NCBI GenBank assembly: GCA_030681645.1
Contig: JAUXRX010000056.1
Location: forward strand, 248,001 to 312,000
Length of the DNA: 64,000 nt
From: Archangium sp.
GTDB lineage: Bacteria > Myxococcota > Myxococcia > Myxococcales > Myxococcaceae
Direction of reading: 5' to 3'
Positions 42,461 through 49,898 of the stretch are shown in pieces (within the stretch, counting starts at the first letter, position 1; every line of letters starts with the position of its first letter). The translations under genes and the position numbers were made by a program. The notes under the pieces are model-generated. The model worked only from the letters and a program-made list of their open reading frames with translations. It had not been told where the DNA came from and did no database searches.

Positions 42461-43117
42461 GTGACCGACGCGATCAACCCAGCCCTCCTGCAGCGCTACG
42501 GCGCGCTCGCCCAACAGGACACCTGTCTTTCCTGCGGCACCGCGGCCAGCCGCCTCGAGCCTGCCGAGGGAGAAATTTGCGCCGACCTCGGCTGCGGGCG
42601 CGGAAAAGACGTGCTGGAGCTGGCGGCAAAGGTGGGCCCGCGCGGCCACGTGTATGGCCTCGACGCCTCGCCGCAGATGCTCGAGACCGCCCGCGCACGC
42701 GCGGCGTTCGAAGGCGTGATCCAGGTCACGTTCCGCGAATCGGCGCTCGAGGCGCTGGCCCTGCCCGACGCCTCGGTTGACTGGGTGGTGTCGAACTGCG
42801 CGCTCAACCACGCCCGGGACAAGGCGCAGGTCTGGCGCGAGATCGCCCGCGTGCTGCGCCCCGGAGGCCGCTTCGTGGTGAGCGACATCTACGCGGTCGA
42901 GGAGATCGCGCCCGAGCACCGGAACGATCCCGTCGCGGTGGCCGAGTGCTGGGCAGGCGCCGAGCTGCGCGCCGACTACCTGGCCCACGTCGCGGCGGCC
43001 GGGCTGGGCGAGCTGGCCGTGTCCGAGGAGAGCCAGCCCTACCGCCGCGCCCAATCGGTGCTCGCGAGCTTCACGCTGTCAGGCCGTAAACCCAGAGCAG
43101 AGGAGGTGATGGAATGA
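42461..43117 (+). CDS. Short ArsM-like SAM-dependent methyltransferase
   Basis: 218 residues from the GTG at 42461; longer starts would run through the promoter and the opposite gene. SAM motif ADLGCGRGKDVLELA at 41-55. Cys positions echo ArsM: Cys22/25 (DTCLSCG), Cys113 in SNCALNH (ArsM SNCVINL) and Cys163 in ECWAGAE (ArsM GCxxGA). It lacks the C-terminal domain of full ArsM. Its stop overlaps the start of the 37-residue peptide gene (ATGA), and AGGAGGTGAT just before is within its own last codons. It probably methylates a soft nucleophile such as As, Se or S; this is inference. Confidence 0.85.
   Translation: MTDAINPALLQRYGALAQQDTCLSCGTAASRLEPAEGEICADLGCGRGKDVLELAAKVGPRGHVYGLDASPQMLETARARAAFEGVIQVTFRESALEALALPDASVDWVVSNCALNHARDKAQVWREIARVLRPGGRFVVSDIYAVEEIAPEHRNDPVAVAECWAGAELRADYLAHVAAAGLGELAVSEESQPYRRAQSVLASFTLSGRKPRAEEVME
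43101..43110 (+). promoter_or_regulatory. Perfect Shine-Dalgarno for the 37-residue peptide
   Basis: AGGAGGTGAT is fully complementary to the 16S rRNA tail and lies 7 bases (from AGGAGG) before the ATG at 43114. No other gene in this window has such a strong site, so the peptide is expected to be made in large amounts. Confidence 0.8.
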
Positions 43118-43227
43118 AATCACTCATCAAGAAGCCGGTGTCCTCGACGTGCTGCGCGACCGCGCAGGAGGCCGTCGCGCAGTGCTGCGCGAAGGTCTCG
43201 AAGAACGTCGCTGGCTGCCACGACTGA
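43114..43227 (+). CDS. 37-residue Cys-rich peptide, candidate RiPP precursor
   Basis: Sequence begins MKSLIKKPVSSTCC and ends KVSKNVAGCHD; five cysteines fall at 13, 14, 24, 25 and 35 (two CC pairs ten residues apart and a single C). A short basic start could serve as leader and the Cys-rich rest as core. It has a perfect Shine-Dalgarno, overlaps the short methyltransferase gene by 4 bases and lies 59 bases before a radical SAM/SPASM gene, with a stem-loop between. No signal peptide. Usual gene callers would miss it because of its length. Alternative: a small metal- or metalloid-binding peptide (metallothionein-like) without modification. Confidence 0.8.
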   Translation: MKSLIKKPVSSTCCATAQEAVAQCCAKVSKNVAGCHD

Positions 43228-43245
43228 TCAACCCCGAAGTCTGGA

Positions 43246-43274
43246 CCGGGGCCGGCCTCACGGGCCGGTCCCGG
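43246..43274 (+). terminator. Intra-operon stem-loop between peptide and radical SAM gene
   Basis: A 12-bp stem with one G-U pair (43246-43257 against 43263-43274) and a 5-base loop, rich in G/C. No U-tract follows, so it is more likely an mRNA-stabilising or attenuating hairpin than a full terminator. This arrangement is common where a short precursor peptide must be made in excess over its modifying enzyme. Confidence 0.75.
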
Positions 43275-43286
43275 CAGCGATCCCCC

Positions 43287-44591
43287 ATGCAGCCCTCGAA
43301 GCACAACATCCTCAGCCAGGTGGCGGGCAGCGAACGCTGGCTGCTGGTGAACCTGCTCTCGGGCCAGGCAGACCTCCTCGACGCCGTCACCGCCGCGAAG
43401 TTCATTCGCGGTGAGGCGGCCCCCGAGTTCGCCGCGAAAGGCTACCTGGTGGACCCCGTCGAGGAGGCCGCCCGCTACGCCGCCGCGAAGGCGAAGTTCG
43501 CCGAGGATCAGAAGGACGACGAGGTGCAGCTGTTCTTCGTGCCCTCGTACGCGTGCAACTTCGGCTGCTCGTACTGTTTCCAGGACGAGTACGCGCCGCA
43601 GCAGACGCACGACCCCGACGCGGTCATCGACGCCTTCTTCTCGTACGTCGAGGACACCTTCGTGGGCCGGAAGAAGTACGTGACGCTGTTCGGCGGCGAG
43701 CCGCTGCTCGACACCCCGAAGAACCGCAAGGTGGTGCAGAAGCTGATCGACGGCACGAAGGTGCGCGGGCTCGACCTGGCCATCGTCACCAACGGCTACT
43801 CGCTCGCTTCCTTCGTGCCGCTGCTGAAGACGGGCCGCATTCGCGAGGTGCAGGTCACGCTCGACGGCGCGCGCGCGATGCACGACCAGCGGCGCTCGCT
43901 CAAGGGCGGCGGGAAGACCTTCGACCCGGTGGTGGCGGGCATCGACGCCGCGCTCGACGCGGGGCTCACCGTCAACCTCCGCGCGGTGCTCGACAAGGAG
44001 AACCTCACCGACTTCGGCAACCTCGCGCACTTCGCCATCGACAAGGGCTGGACCGAGCGACCGAACTTCAAGACGCAGGTGGGGCGCAACTACGAGCTGC
44101 ACCACTGCCAGACGAACAACACCCGGCTCTACACCCGGCTCTCGCTCTGGGAAGACCTGTACCGGTTGATCGAGAGCGACCCGGAGATCCTCCGCTTCTA
44201 CCGGCCGGCCTATTCGATCTCGCGCTTCCTCTTCGACGAGGGGCGCCTGCCCGAGCCGCTGTTTGATTCGTGTCCCGCCACCAAGACCGAGTGGGCCTTC
44301 GACGCCACCGGCGCCATCTACCCGTGCACCGCGAACGTGGGGAAGGCCGGCGAAGAGCTGGGCACCTTCTACCCCACCCGCTCGCTGCAGCAGGCGGTGG
44401 TGGACGACTGGTCGGGCCGCGACGTCACCACCATCGAAGCGTGTTCGTCATGCAGTCAGCAGCTCGCCTGCGGCGGCGGCTGCGGCGCTGTCTCGAAGAG
44501 CTGGAAAGGCACCATTCGCGGGTCCGATTGCCGGCCCGTGAAGGAGCTGATGGGCCTGGGGTGCGCGCTCTATGGCCAGAGGGAGTTGTGA
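43287..44591 (+). CDS. Radical SAM/SPASM peptide maturase
   Basis: 434 residues from the ATG at 43287. Residues 1-80 look like a small recognition-type domain (KHNILSQ...ERWLLVNLLSGQADLL...KGYLVD). The radical SAM motif CNFGCSYC (Cys90, 94, 97) is intact, with GGEPL at 136-140. The C-terminal part has a SPASM pattern with Cys at about 329, 347, 386, 389, 395, 399, 415 and 426, enough to bind two auxiliary Fe-S clusters. SPASM enzymes modify ribosomal peptides through thioether or C-C links. The only nearby small peptide is the Cys-rich one at 43114. It is followed after one base by the Trx-TrxR fusion. Confidence 0.92.
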   Translation: MQPSKHNILSQVAGSERWLLVNLLSGQADLLDAVTAAKFIRGEAAPEFAAKGYLVDPVEEAARYAAAKAKFAEDQKDDEVQLFFVPSYACNFGCSYCFQDEYAPQQTHDPDAVIDAFFSYVEDTFVGRKKYVTLFGGEPLLDTPKNRKVVQKLIDGTKVRGLDLAIVTNGYSLASFVPLLKTGRIREVQVTLDGARAMHDQRRSLKGGGKTFDPVVAGIDAALDAGLTVNLRAVLDKENLTDFGNLAHFAIDKGWTERPNFKTQVGRNYELHHCQTNNTRLYTRLSLWEDLYRLIESDPEILRFYRPAYSISRFLFDEGRLPEPLFDSCPATKTEWAFDATGAIYPCTANVGKAGEELGTFYPTRSLQQAVVDDWSGRDVTTIEACSSCSQQLACGGGCGAVSKSWKGTIRGSDCRPVKELMGLGCALYGQREL

Positions 44592-44592
44592 G

Positions 44593-45870
44593 ATGAGAGA
44601 GATCACTGCAGCTGAGTTCCCCGCCCTGCTCGGCTCGAAGCGGCCGATCGTGGTCGACTTCTATTCGAGCGAGTGCCCGCCCTGTGAAGCGCTGGCGCCG
44701 AAGTACGAAGCCGTGGCCGGGCTGTTTCGCGAAGACGTGGAGTTCGTGAAGGTGTTCCGCCAGCAGAACCGCGAGTGGGCCAACGAGCTGGGGGTGAAGG
44801 GCTCGCCCACGGTGCTCTTCTTCAAGAACGGGAAGGAGCTGGGCACGCGGCTGACCGGGGCGATCAAGCGCTCCGAGCTGATGCAGGGCCTGGCAGCGCT
44901 GGTGCCGCCCGCGCGCTTCGAGAGCGTGAAGGCGCAGGCGAAGAAGAGCAGCAGGGACGTCGACGTGCTCATTCTCGGTGCGGGCCCGGCGGGCGTGACG
45001 GCGGGCATCTACTGCGCGCAGGCCAAGCTCGAGACGGTGATGGTCGACCTCGGCCTGGGTGGGGGCAACGTGGCCACCACCCACCTGGTCTCGAACTTCC
45101 CCGGCTTCCCCGAGCCGATGCCCGGCTACCTGCTGGCGGATCACATGGTGACGCAGGCGAAGCTGGCCGGCGTGGTGCCCCGCCTCGCCGCCGAGGTGAC
45201 GGCGCTCGATCTCGAGAAGAAGACGGTGGAGCTCGATGGGCTCGAGACCATTCGCGCGAAGCGCCTCATCCTCGCCACGGGCTCCTCACCGCGGGTGATC
45301 GGCGTGAAGGGCGAACGCGAGTTCAAGGGCAGGGGCGTGTCGTACTGCGCGACCTGCGACGCGAAGTACTACGAGGGCAAGCACGTGGTGGTGATCGGCG
45401 GCGGCAACTCGGCCATCGAAGAATCGCTGTTCATCGCCCGCTTCGCCTCGCGCATCACCATCGTCAACCAGTTCGCCTCGCTGCAGGCCAACGCGCACGC
45501 GCAGGCGCAGGCGCGCGCCGAGCCGAAGATCGAGTTCCGCCTCGCCACCCAGCCGCGCGAGTTCCTGTCCCGCGGGGGCAAGGGCGTCGACGGCGTGCTG
45601 GTGGAAGACCTGGAGACGCACGAGCAGTACACGCTCGACTGCGACGGGGTGTTCGTGTTCGCCGGCATGGTGCCCAACCTCGAGGGCCTGGAGGGCAAGC
45701 TCGCGCTCGACCCGTGGGGCTACGTGAAGATCGACGACGAAATGCGCACCAGCGTGCCGGGCGTGTTCGCCATCGGTGACGTGGCGGCGAAGAAGTTCCG
45801 GCAGATCACCACGGCCGTGTCGGACGGGACCATCGCCTCCATGGCGTTGGCCAAAGAGCTGGCGACGTGA
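44593..45870 (+). CDS. Thioredoxin-thioredoxin reductase fusion protein
   Basis: 425 residues from the ATG at 44593. An N-terminal thioredoxin domain (1-105) carries CPPC at 28-31 in place of the usual CGPC. It is joined to a thioredoxin-reductase-like FAD/NAD(P)H domain with GxGPxG at 129-134 and redox pair CATC at 252-255, as in low-molecular-weight TrxR. The fused order Trx-TrxR is the reverse of the TrxR-Trx fusions known in Mycobacterium leprae and others. It should supply electrons from NADPH to thiols, for example to reduce the peptide's Cys pairs or to regenerate ArsM-type enzymes. Its stop overlaps the transporter start by 4 bases (GTGA). Confidence 0.92.
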   Translation: MREITAAEFPALLGSKRPIVVDFYSSECPPCEALAPKYEAVAGLFREDVEFVKVFRQQNREWANELGVKGSPTVLFFKNGKELGTRLTGAIKRSELMQGLAALVPPARFESVKAQAKKSSRDVDVLILGAGPAGVTAGIYCAQAKLETVMVDLGLGGGNVATTHLVSNFPGFPEPMPGYLLADHMVTQAKLAGVVPRLAAEVTALDLEKKTVELDGLETIRAKRLILATGSSPRVIGVKGEREFKGRGVSYCATCDAKYYEGKHVVVIGGGNSAIEESLFIARFASRITIVNQFASLQANAHAQAQARAEPKIEFRLATQPREFLSRGGKGVDGVLVEDLETHEQYTLDCDGVFVFAGMVPNLEGLEGKLALDPWGYVKIDDEMRTSVPGVFAIGDVAAKKFRQITTAVSDGTIASMALAKELAT

Positions 45871-47594
45871 CCGAAGAAGAGCGGTGGGTGCGCGAGGTCT
45901 ACCAGGGCCCGCACCACCAGCTCACCTTGCGCGCGGCGCTCATGGGCATGGCCCTGGGCGCGGTGCTGTGCCTGTCGAACCTGTACGTGGTGCTGCGCAC
46001 CGGCTGGAGCCTGGGCGTCACCATCACCGCCACCATCGTGGCCTTCGCGTTCTTCCACTCGCTGCAGCGCGCGGGCGTGCTGCGCCGGCCGTTCTCGCTG
46101 CTGGAAAACAACACCGTGGCGTCCATCGCCTCGTCAGGCGGGTGGATGACGGGCGGGGGCAACATGGCGGCGCTGCCGGCGCTGCTCTTGCTCACCGGCG
46201 CGCGGCCCGGGGGCTGGGCGATGTTCGCGTGGTTCTCGCTCATCGCGTCGCTGGGCGTGTTCGTGGCGATCCCGCTCAAGCGGCAGTTCATCAACCGCGA
46301 GAAGCTGCCCTTCCCCATGTCGGTGGCCACCGCGGAGGCGCTGCGCACCATGCACGGCACCGGCGATACGCGGCCGGGGAAGCTGCTGTTGCGCTCGAGC
46401 CTGGTGGCGAGCCTGTTCACGGTGGTGCGGGAGCTGCACTGGATTCCCTCGCGCCTCACCACCTCGTCGCTGGGGGCGTGGTCGCTGGGCTTCGACGCGA
46501 GCGTGGTGCTGCTGGGCGGCGGCTCGTTGATGAAGCCGCGCACGGCGTGGTCTCTCCTCCTGGGCGCGCTGCTCACCTGGGGCGTGCTGGCGCCAGTGGT
46601 GGTGGCGCAGGGCGTGGTGACCACCATCGACTTCAAGGCGCTGGTGCAGTTCACGCTCTGGCCCGCGGCGGCGCTGCTGGCGAGCGCGGCGCTCACGGGC
46701 TTCGCGCTGCAGGGCCGGGTGGTGCTCAAGGCGCTCGACGAGGTGCGCTCATTGCTGCGACGCGAGGCGAGCGCCGAGCCGTCGGTGGAGGCGCCCGCCT
46801 GGTGGTTCTTCGCCGGCTTCGCGGTGTTGTCGCCGCCGCTGGTGGTGTTGATGTGGTGGCTGTTCGGCATTCCCATCTGGGCGGGGGTGCTGGCGATGCC
46901 GCTGGCGGTGCTGGTGGGCGTCATCTCGGCGCGGGTGACGGGGGAGACCGACGTGACGCCCACCAAGGCCATGGGGCCGCTGACGCAGTTGATCGCCGGC
47001 GCGGCGTTGCCGGCGAACGTCACCGCGAACGTGATGAGCGCGAACGTGACGGCGGGCGTGGGGCTGCACGCGGCCGACCTGCTCAGCGACCTGAAGACGG
47101 GCTGGGTGCTGGGCGCGGATCCACGCAAGCAGGTGTACGCGCAGTTCCTCGGGCTGCTGGTGGGGGCGGCGGTGGTGGTGCCGGCGTTCAACCTGATGGT
47201 GCCCGACGCGAGCGTGCTGGGCTCGGAGCAGTTCCCCGCCCCCGCGGTGATGGTGTGGGCGGGCGTGTCGAAGGTGATGGCGCTGGGCTCGAGCGGCCTG
47301 CCCGCGGGCGCGCAGGCGGCGATGCTGGTGGCGGCGCTGCTGGGCGTGGTGCTGGTGGTGCTCGAGGCGAAGCTCTCCGAGCAGCAGAAGCGGTGGGTGC
47401 CTTCGCCCGCGGCGCTGGGCATCGCGATGGTGATCCCCGGGGCGACGGCGTTGACGATGTGCGCGGGCGCGCTGTTGGGTGCGCTCGCCCGCAGGCGCTG
47501 GCCGGCCGAGAGTCTCACCCCGGTCGCGTCAGGACTCATCGCTGGCGAGAGCGTGACCGGCGTGGTGCTCGCGCTGGTGAAGGTGCTCGTGTGA
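45867..47594 (+). CDS. OPT-family oligopeptide/metal-chelate transporter
   Basis: 575 residues with a GTG start at 45867 and about 14-16 hydrophobic helices, typical of OPT transporters, which import oligopeptides, glutathione conjugates or metal-nicotianamine-type chelates in symport with protons. Family phrases: LENNTVASIASSGGWMTGGGNMAALPAL, VTPTKAMGPLTQLIAGAALPANVTANVMSANVTAG. It is the last gene of the plus arm of the ArsM/radical SAM locus. Import of a peptide or a complex is suggested by the family; export is not excluded. Confidence 0.9.
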   Translation: MTEEERWVREVYQGPHHQLTLRAALMGMALGAVLCLSNLYVVLRTGWSLGVTITATIVAFAFFHSLQRAGVLRRPFSLLENNTVASIASSGGWMTGGGNMAALPALLLLTGARPGGWAMFAWFSLIASLGVFVAIPLKRQFINREKLPFPMSVATAEALRTMHGTGDTRPGKLLLRSSLVASLFTVVRELHWIPSRLTTSSLGAWSLGFDASVVLLGGGSLMKPRTAWSLLLGALLTWGVLAPVVVAQGVVTTIDFKALVQFTLWPAAALLASAALTGFALQGRVVLKALDEVRSLLRREASAEPSVEAPAWWFFAGFAVLSPPLVVLMWWLFGIPIWAGVLAMPLAVLVGVISARVTGETDVTPTKAMGPLTQLIAGAALPANVTANVMSANVTAGVGLHAADLLSDLKTGWVLGADPRKQVYAQFLGLLVGAAVVVPAFNLMVPDASVLGSEQFPAPAVMVWAGVSKVMALGSSGLPAGAQAAMLVAALLGVVLVVLEAKLSEQQKRWVPSPAALGIAMVIPGATALTMCAGALLGALARRRWPAESLTPVASGLIAGESVTGVVLALVKVLV

Positions 47595-47626
47595 ACGAGC
47601 ACCCTGCCGAGCGGGCGCGCTGGGCC

Positions 47627-49432
47627 TCAGCGCAGGCGCACCACGAGGCAGTACGGGAAGCCGCTCCTGGTGCTCGACACCTCGGTCAGCTGGAGGAAAT
47701 AGGTGCCTGGCTGCAGCGGACTGCTCGGCTCCATCCGTGAGCACAAGCCGCGGCCGGACGAGAAGTCGGTGGACAGCACGAGCCCGGCGCCGCTCAACAG
47801 TTGCACGCGAGAGTCGAGCTGACTCGACTCGCAGCTCAAGGCCGTGGTCGAGCTCTCGATGAGCTCTGCGTGCAGCGACGCCGGCTGGGAGAGCGTGAAG
47901 AGGTAGGTGTCTGAGAAGTCGGTCGTCGAGCCCAGGGCGCCACACACCACCACGTCGCTGCCAGAGAGGAGATTGGCCTGGTTGCTGGTGTCGTTGGGCT
48001 CGCTCTCGTTCGTGCGGTTGGTGAGCAGCGTGGGGGTGACCCAGTACGACGCGGGCTGGGTGCCGGGCTGGCTGCGCGCGATCGCGACGTAGTAGGTGCC
48101 CTGCTGCACCTGCGCCGCCATGACCCGGCAGGCCGAGGGCGACCACGCCGTCTCCACGTTGAGCTGGTTGGCCATCGCGTCGAGGAGCGACAGGCGGGTC
48201 GCGCCGAAGGCGTCGCAGTCGATCGCGTCGACGTCGATGCGCAGCACGCCCGGCGTCGACACGTTGATGCGGAAGAGGTCCGCCTCGTTCACGGCGAGCA
48301 CCCCGTTGATCGCGGTGCCAGAGGTGAGCACCTGGTTGGTCGCGTCTGCCAGCACCCGGGTGTCGTTGGGCTCGAGCTCCGCCGGTCCCTGGGGCCGGGT
48401 CGTCACCGTGGCGGACAAGCTGAAGGTGCCGAAGTCGCCCGTGCCGTAGCCGTCGATGATGAGGAACCACGTCGCCGTCGCCGGGCCATCGTTGATGAGG
48501 ACGAACCGCTCCGTGCCGCTCGTCTGGTCAGAGACCCGGTCGCAGACGACGCCCGTCGTCATGCCCGCCGACATCGTGCCGCAGTTCGCAGCAGGCGCTC
48601 GCACCGCGGTGAGCACCATGTCCCACGGTGAGGTCGCCACGACGACGGCGCCCGACTGCGGCGGCACGTCGAGCTGGTAGACCACGTCGGGCGCGCTCGA
48701 CGACGTCATGCACCCGCTCGCGTTCGAGAAGCGGAAGGCGTTGCCAGCGTTCGCGGTGCTGCCGCTGATCGGCGCTCCAGGGTTGAGCAGGATCGGAGAC
48801 GAGCAGGACGTGCCCGTGCCGGTCGTGCCCCCGCCACCGCCCGTCATCGCACCGCCACCGCCGCCCGTCATCGCGCCGCCACCACCGCCCGTCATCGAGC
48901 CGCCACCACCGCCCGTCATCGCGCCCCCACCCCCGCCCGTCATCGCGCCGCCGCCTCCTCCCGTCATCGCGCCGCCGCCACCGCCCGTCATCGCGCCGCC
49001 GCCACCGCCCGTCATCGCGCCGCCACCACCGCCCGTCATCGCGCCGCCGCCACCGCCGCCCGTCATCGTCCCGCCGCCCCCGCCCGTCATCCCGCCGCCG
49101 CTTCCACCTGTCGCGCTGCCTCCGCCGCCCGTCATCGCCCCGCCCCCGCCGGTCATCGCGCCGCCGCCTCCACCCGTCATCGCGCCTCCGCCCCCGCCTG
49201 TCGCGGCGAGGCCGCAGGCTCCGCTCATGCAGACCTGACCGATGCCGCAGACGTTGCACTGGCCCCCGGTGAAGCCACAGGCGCTCGACAGCGTGCCCGG
49301 GTTGCAGAGCCCGTTGGCATCACAGCACCCGAGACAGGTCGAGGGGCTGCAGGACGGCGGTGGCGGCATCGCCGTGCCACAACCGGACGCGCCGAGAATC
49401 AGAAAGAGAGGAAGGAGCGAACGAAGTGTCAT
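47627..49432 (-). CDS. Lipoprotein with GGGGGAMT repeats and PPC-like domains
   Basis: 601 residues with lipobox ASGC (MTLRSLLPLFLILGASGCG). A Cys-rich knot (CSPSTCLGCC..CNVCGIGQVC) is followed by about 130 residues of Gly-rich repeats (GGGGGAMT), then beta-sandwich modules with EPNDT motifs (ELEPNDTRVLADATN, SEPNDTSNQANLL) typical of bacterial pre-peptidase C-terminal (PPC) domains, which often sit at the end of secreted proteins. No catalytic domain is visible. Convergent with the OPT gene (32-base gap). Confidence 0.75.
   Translation of the reverse strand: MTLRSLLPLFLILGASGCGTAMPPPPSCSPSTCLGCCDANGLCNPGTLSSACGFTGGQCNVCGIGQVCMSGACGLAATGGGGGAMTGGGGGAMTGGGGAMTGGGGSATGGSGGGMTGGGGGTMTGGGGGGAMTGGGGGAMTGGGGGAMTGGGGGAMTGGGGGAMTGGGGGAMTGGGGGSMTGGGGGAMTGGGGGAMTGGGGGTTGTGTSCSSPILLNPGAPISGSTANAGNAFRFSNASGCMTSSSAPDVVYQLDVPPQSGAVVVATSPWDMVLTAVRAPAANCGTMSAGMTTGVVCDRVSDQTSGTERFVLINDGPATATWFLIIDGYGTGDFGTFSLSATVTTRPQGPAELEPNDTRVLADATNQVLTSGTAINGVLAVNEADLFRINVSTPGVLRIDVDAIDCDAFGATRLSLLDAMANQLNVETAWSPSACRVMAAQVQQGTYYVAIARSQPGTQPASYWVTPTLLTNRTNESEPNDTSNQANLLSGSDVVVCGALGSTTDFSDTYLFTLSQPASLHAELIESSTTALSCESSQLDSRVQLLSGAGLVLSTDFSSGRGLCSRMEPSSPLQPGTYFLQLTEVSSTRSGFPYCLVVRLR
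48826..49203. repeat. 24-bp tandem repeats encoding a GGGGGAMT linker
   Basis: About 15 units of a 24-bp (sometimes 21 or 27) sequence of the type CCCGTCATCGCGCCGCCACCACCG (split: CCCGTCATCGCG + CCGCCACCACCG). Inside the coding sequence of the lipoprotein at 47627. The opposite strand reads as a Pro-rich frame, which is not a gene. Confidence 0.8.
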
Positions 49433-49510
49433 GTAACCCCGGATACCGCTCGCCCTCTGCAGGTCTCACGTCGCCCGACTGGGACCGCAGCGGTCCGGTA
49501 CATTGCCGCC

Positions 49511-49813
49511 ATGGTGCGGGCCGGCTCATTCCTGCTCTTCCTCGCGGGCCTCGTTCCGCTCGGTGGCTTCCTGGGCTGGGTGGTGGCCACGCCCATCGAC
49601 TGGTTCACCAGCCACGCGCACGCCTCGGGATACATGCCGATTCTGTACGGCGCGCCGATCGGCGCGGTGCTGGGGCTCGCGGGCGGCCTGGTGCTGGGCT
49701 TTCGGCTCACCGTGTCTGAGCGCCTGCGACTGGGGGCGGTGGCCCTCGCCCTCTGCGCTGCGGGCGTCCTGATGGATATCGTGTTGGTCCAGCTCGAGAT
49801 CATTCGCTGGTGA
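49511..49813 (+). CDS. Small membrane protein, unknown function
   Basis: 100 residues with three hydrophobic helices (about 5-27, 45-65, 78-96). No family recognised. It lies alone, 78 bases after the start of the divergent lipoprotein gene, and upstream of the VOC/YCII/ECF genes but 85 bases apart from them, so it may be separate. Confidence 0.65.
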   Translation: MVRAGSFLLFLAGLVPLGGFLGWVVATPIDWFTSHAHASGYMPILYGAPIGAVLGLAGGLVLGFRLTVSERLRLGAVALALCAAGVLMDIVLVQLEIIRW

Positions 49814-49828
49814 TTTCTTTCGTGGGCA

Positions 49829-49855
49829 TGTCGAGAACCGGTCGATGGCTCCGAC
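49829..49855 (+). promoter_or_regulatory. Possible ECF42-type promoter
   Basis: TGTCGA at 49829-49834 and CGAC at 49852-49855, separated by 17 bases and 44 bases before the VOC gene start. The -35 TGTCGA and a CG-rich -10 are like the motif reported for ECF42 sigma factors, and an ECF42-type gene is the third gene downstream, so autoregulation is plausible. Confidence 0.45.
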
Positions 49856-49898
49856 TCATCGTTGAACGAGGGCTCGCCCTCACAACCAGGAGCACCGC

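Noticed and set aside
40640..43054. ArsM-type frame extended to 804 residues
   Set aside because: Everything before the ATG at 41803 runs antisense to the short methyltransferase and through the DUF1847-like gene; the coupled ATGA start is clear.
48708..49238. Pro-rich plus-strand frame (PPPPPVIAP repeats)
   Set aside because: Antisense of the GGGGGAMT repeats of the lipoprotein gene; no start signal or conserved ends.
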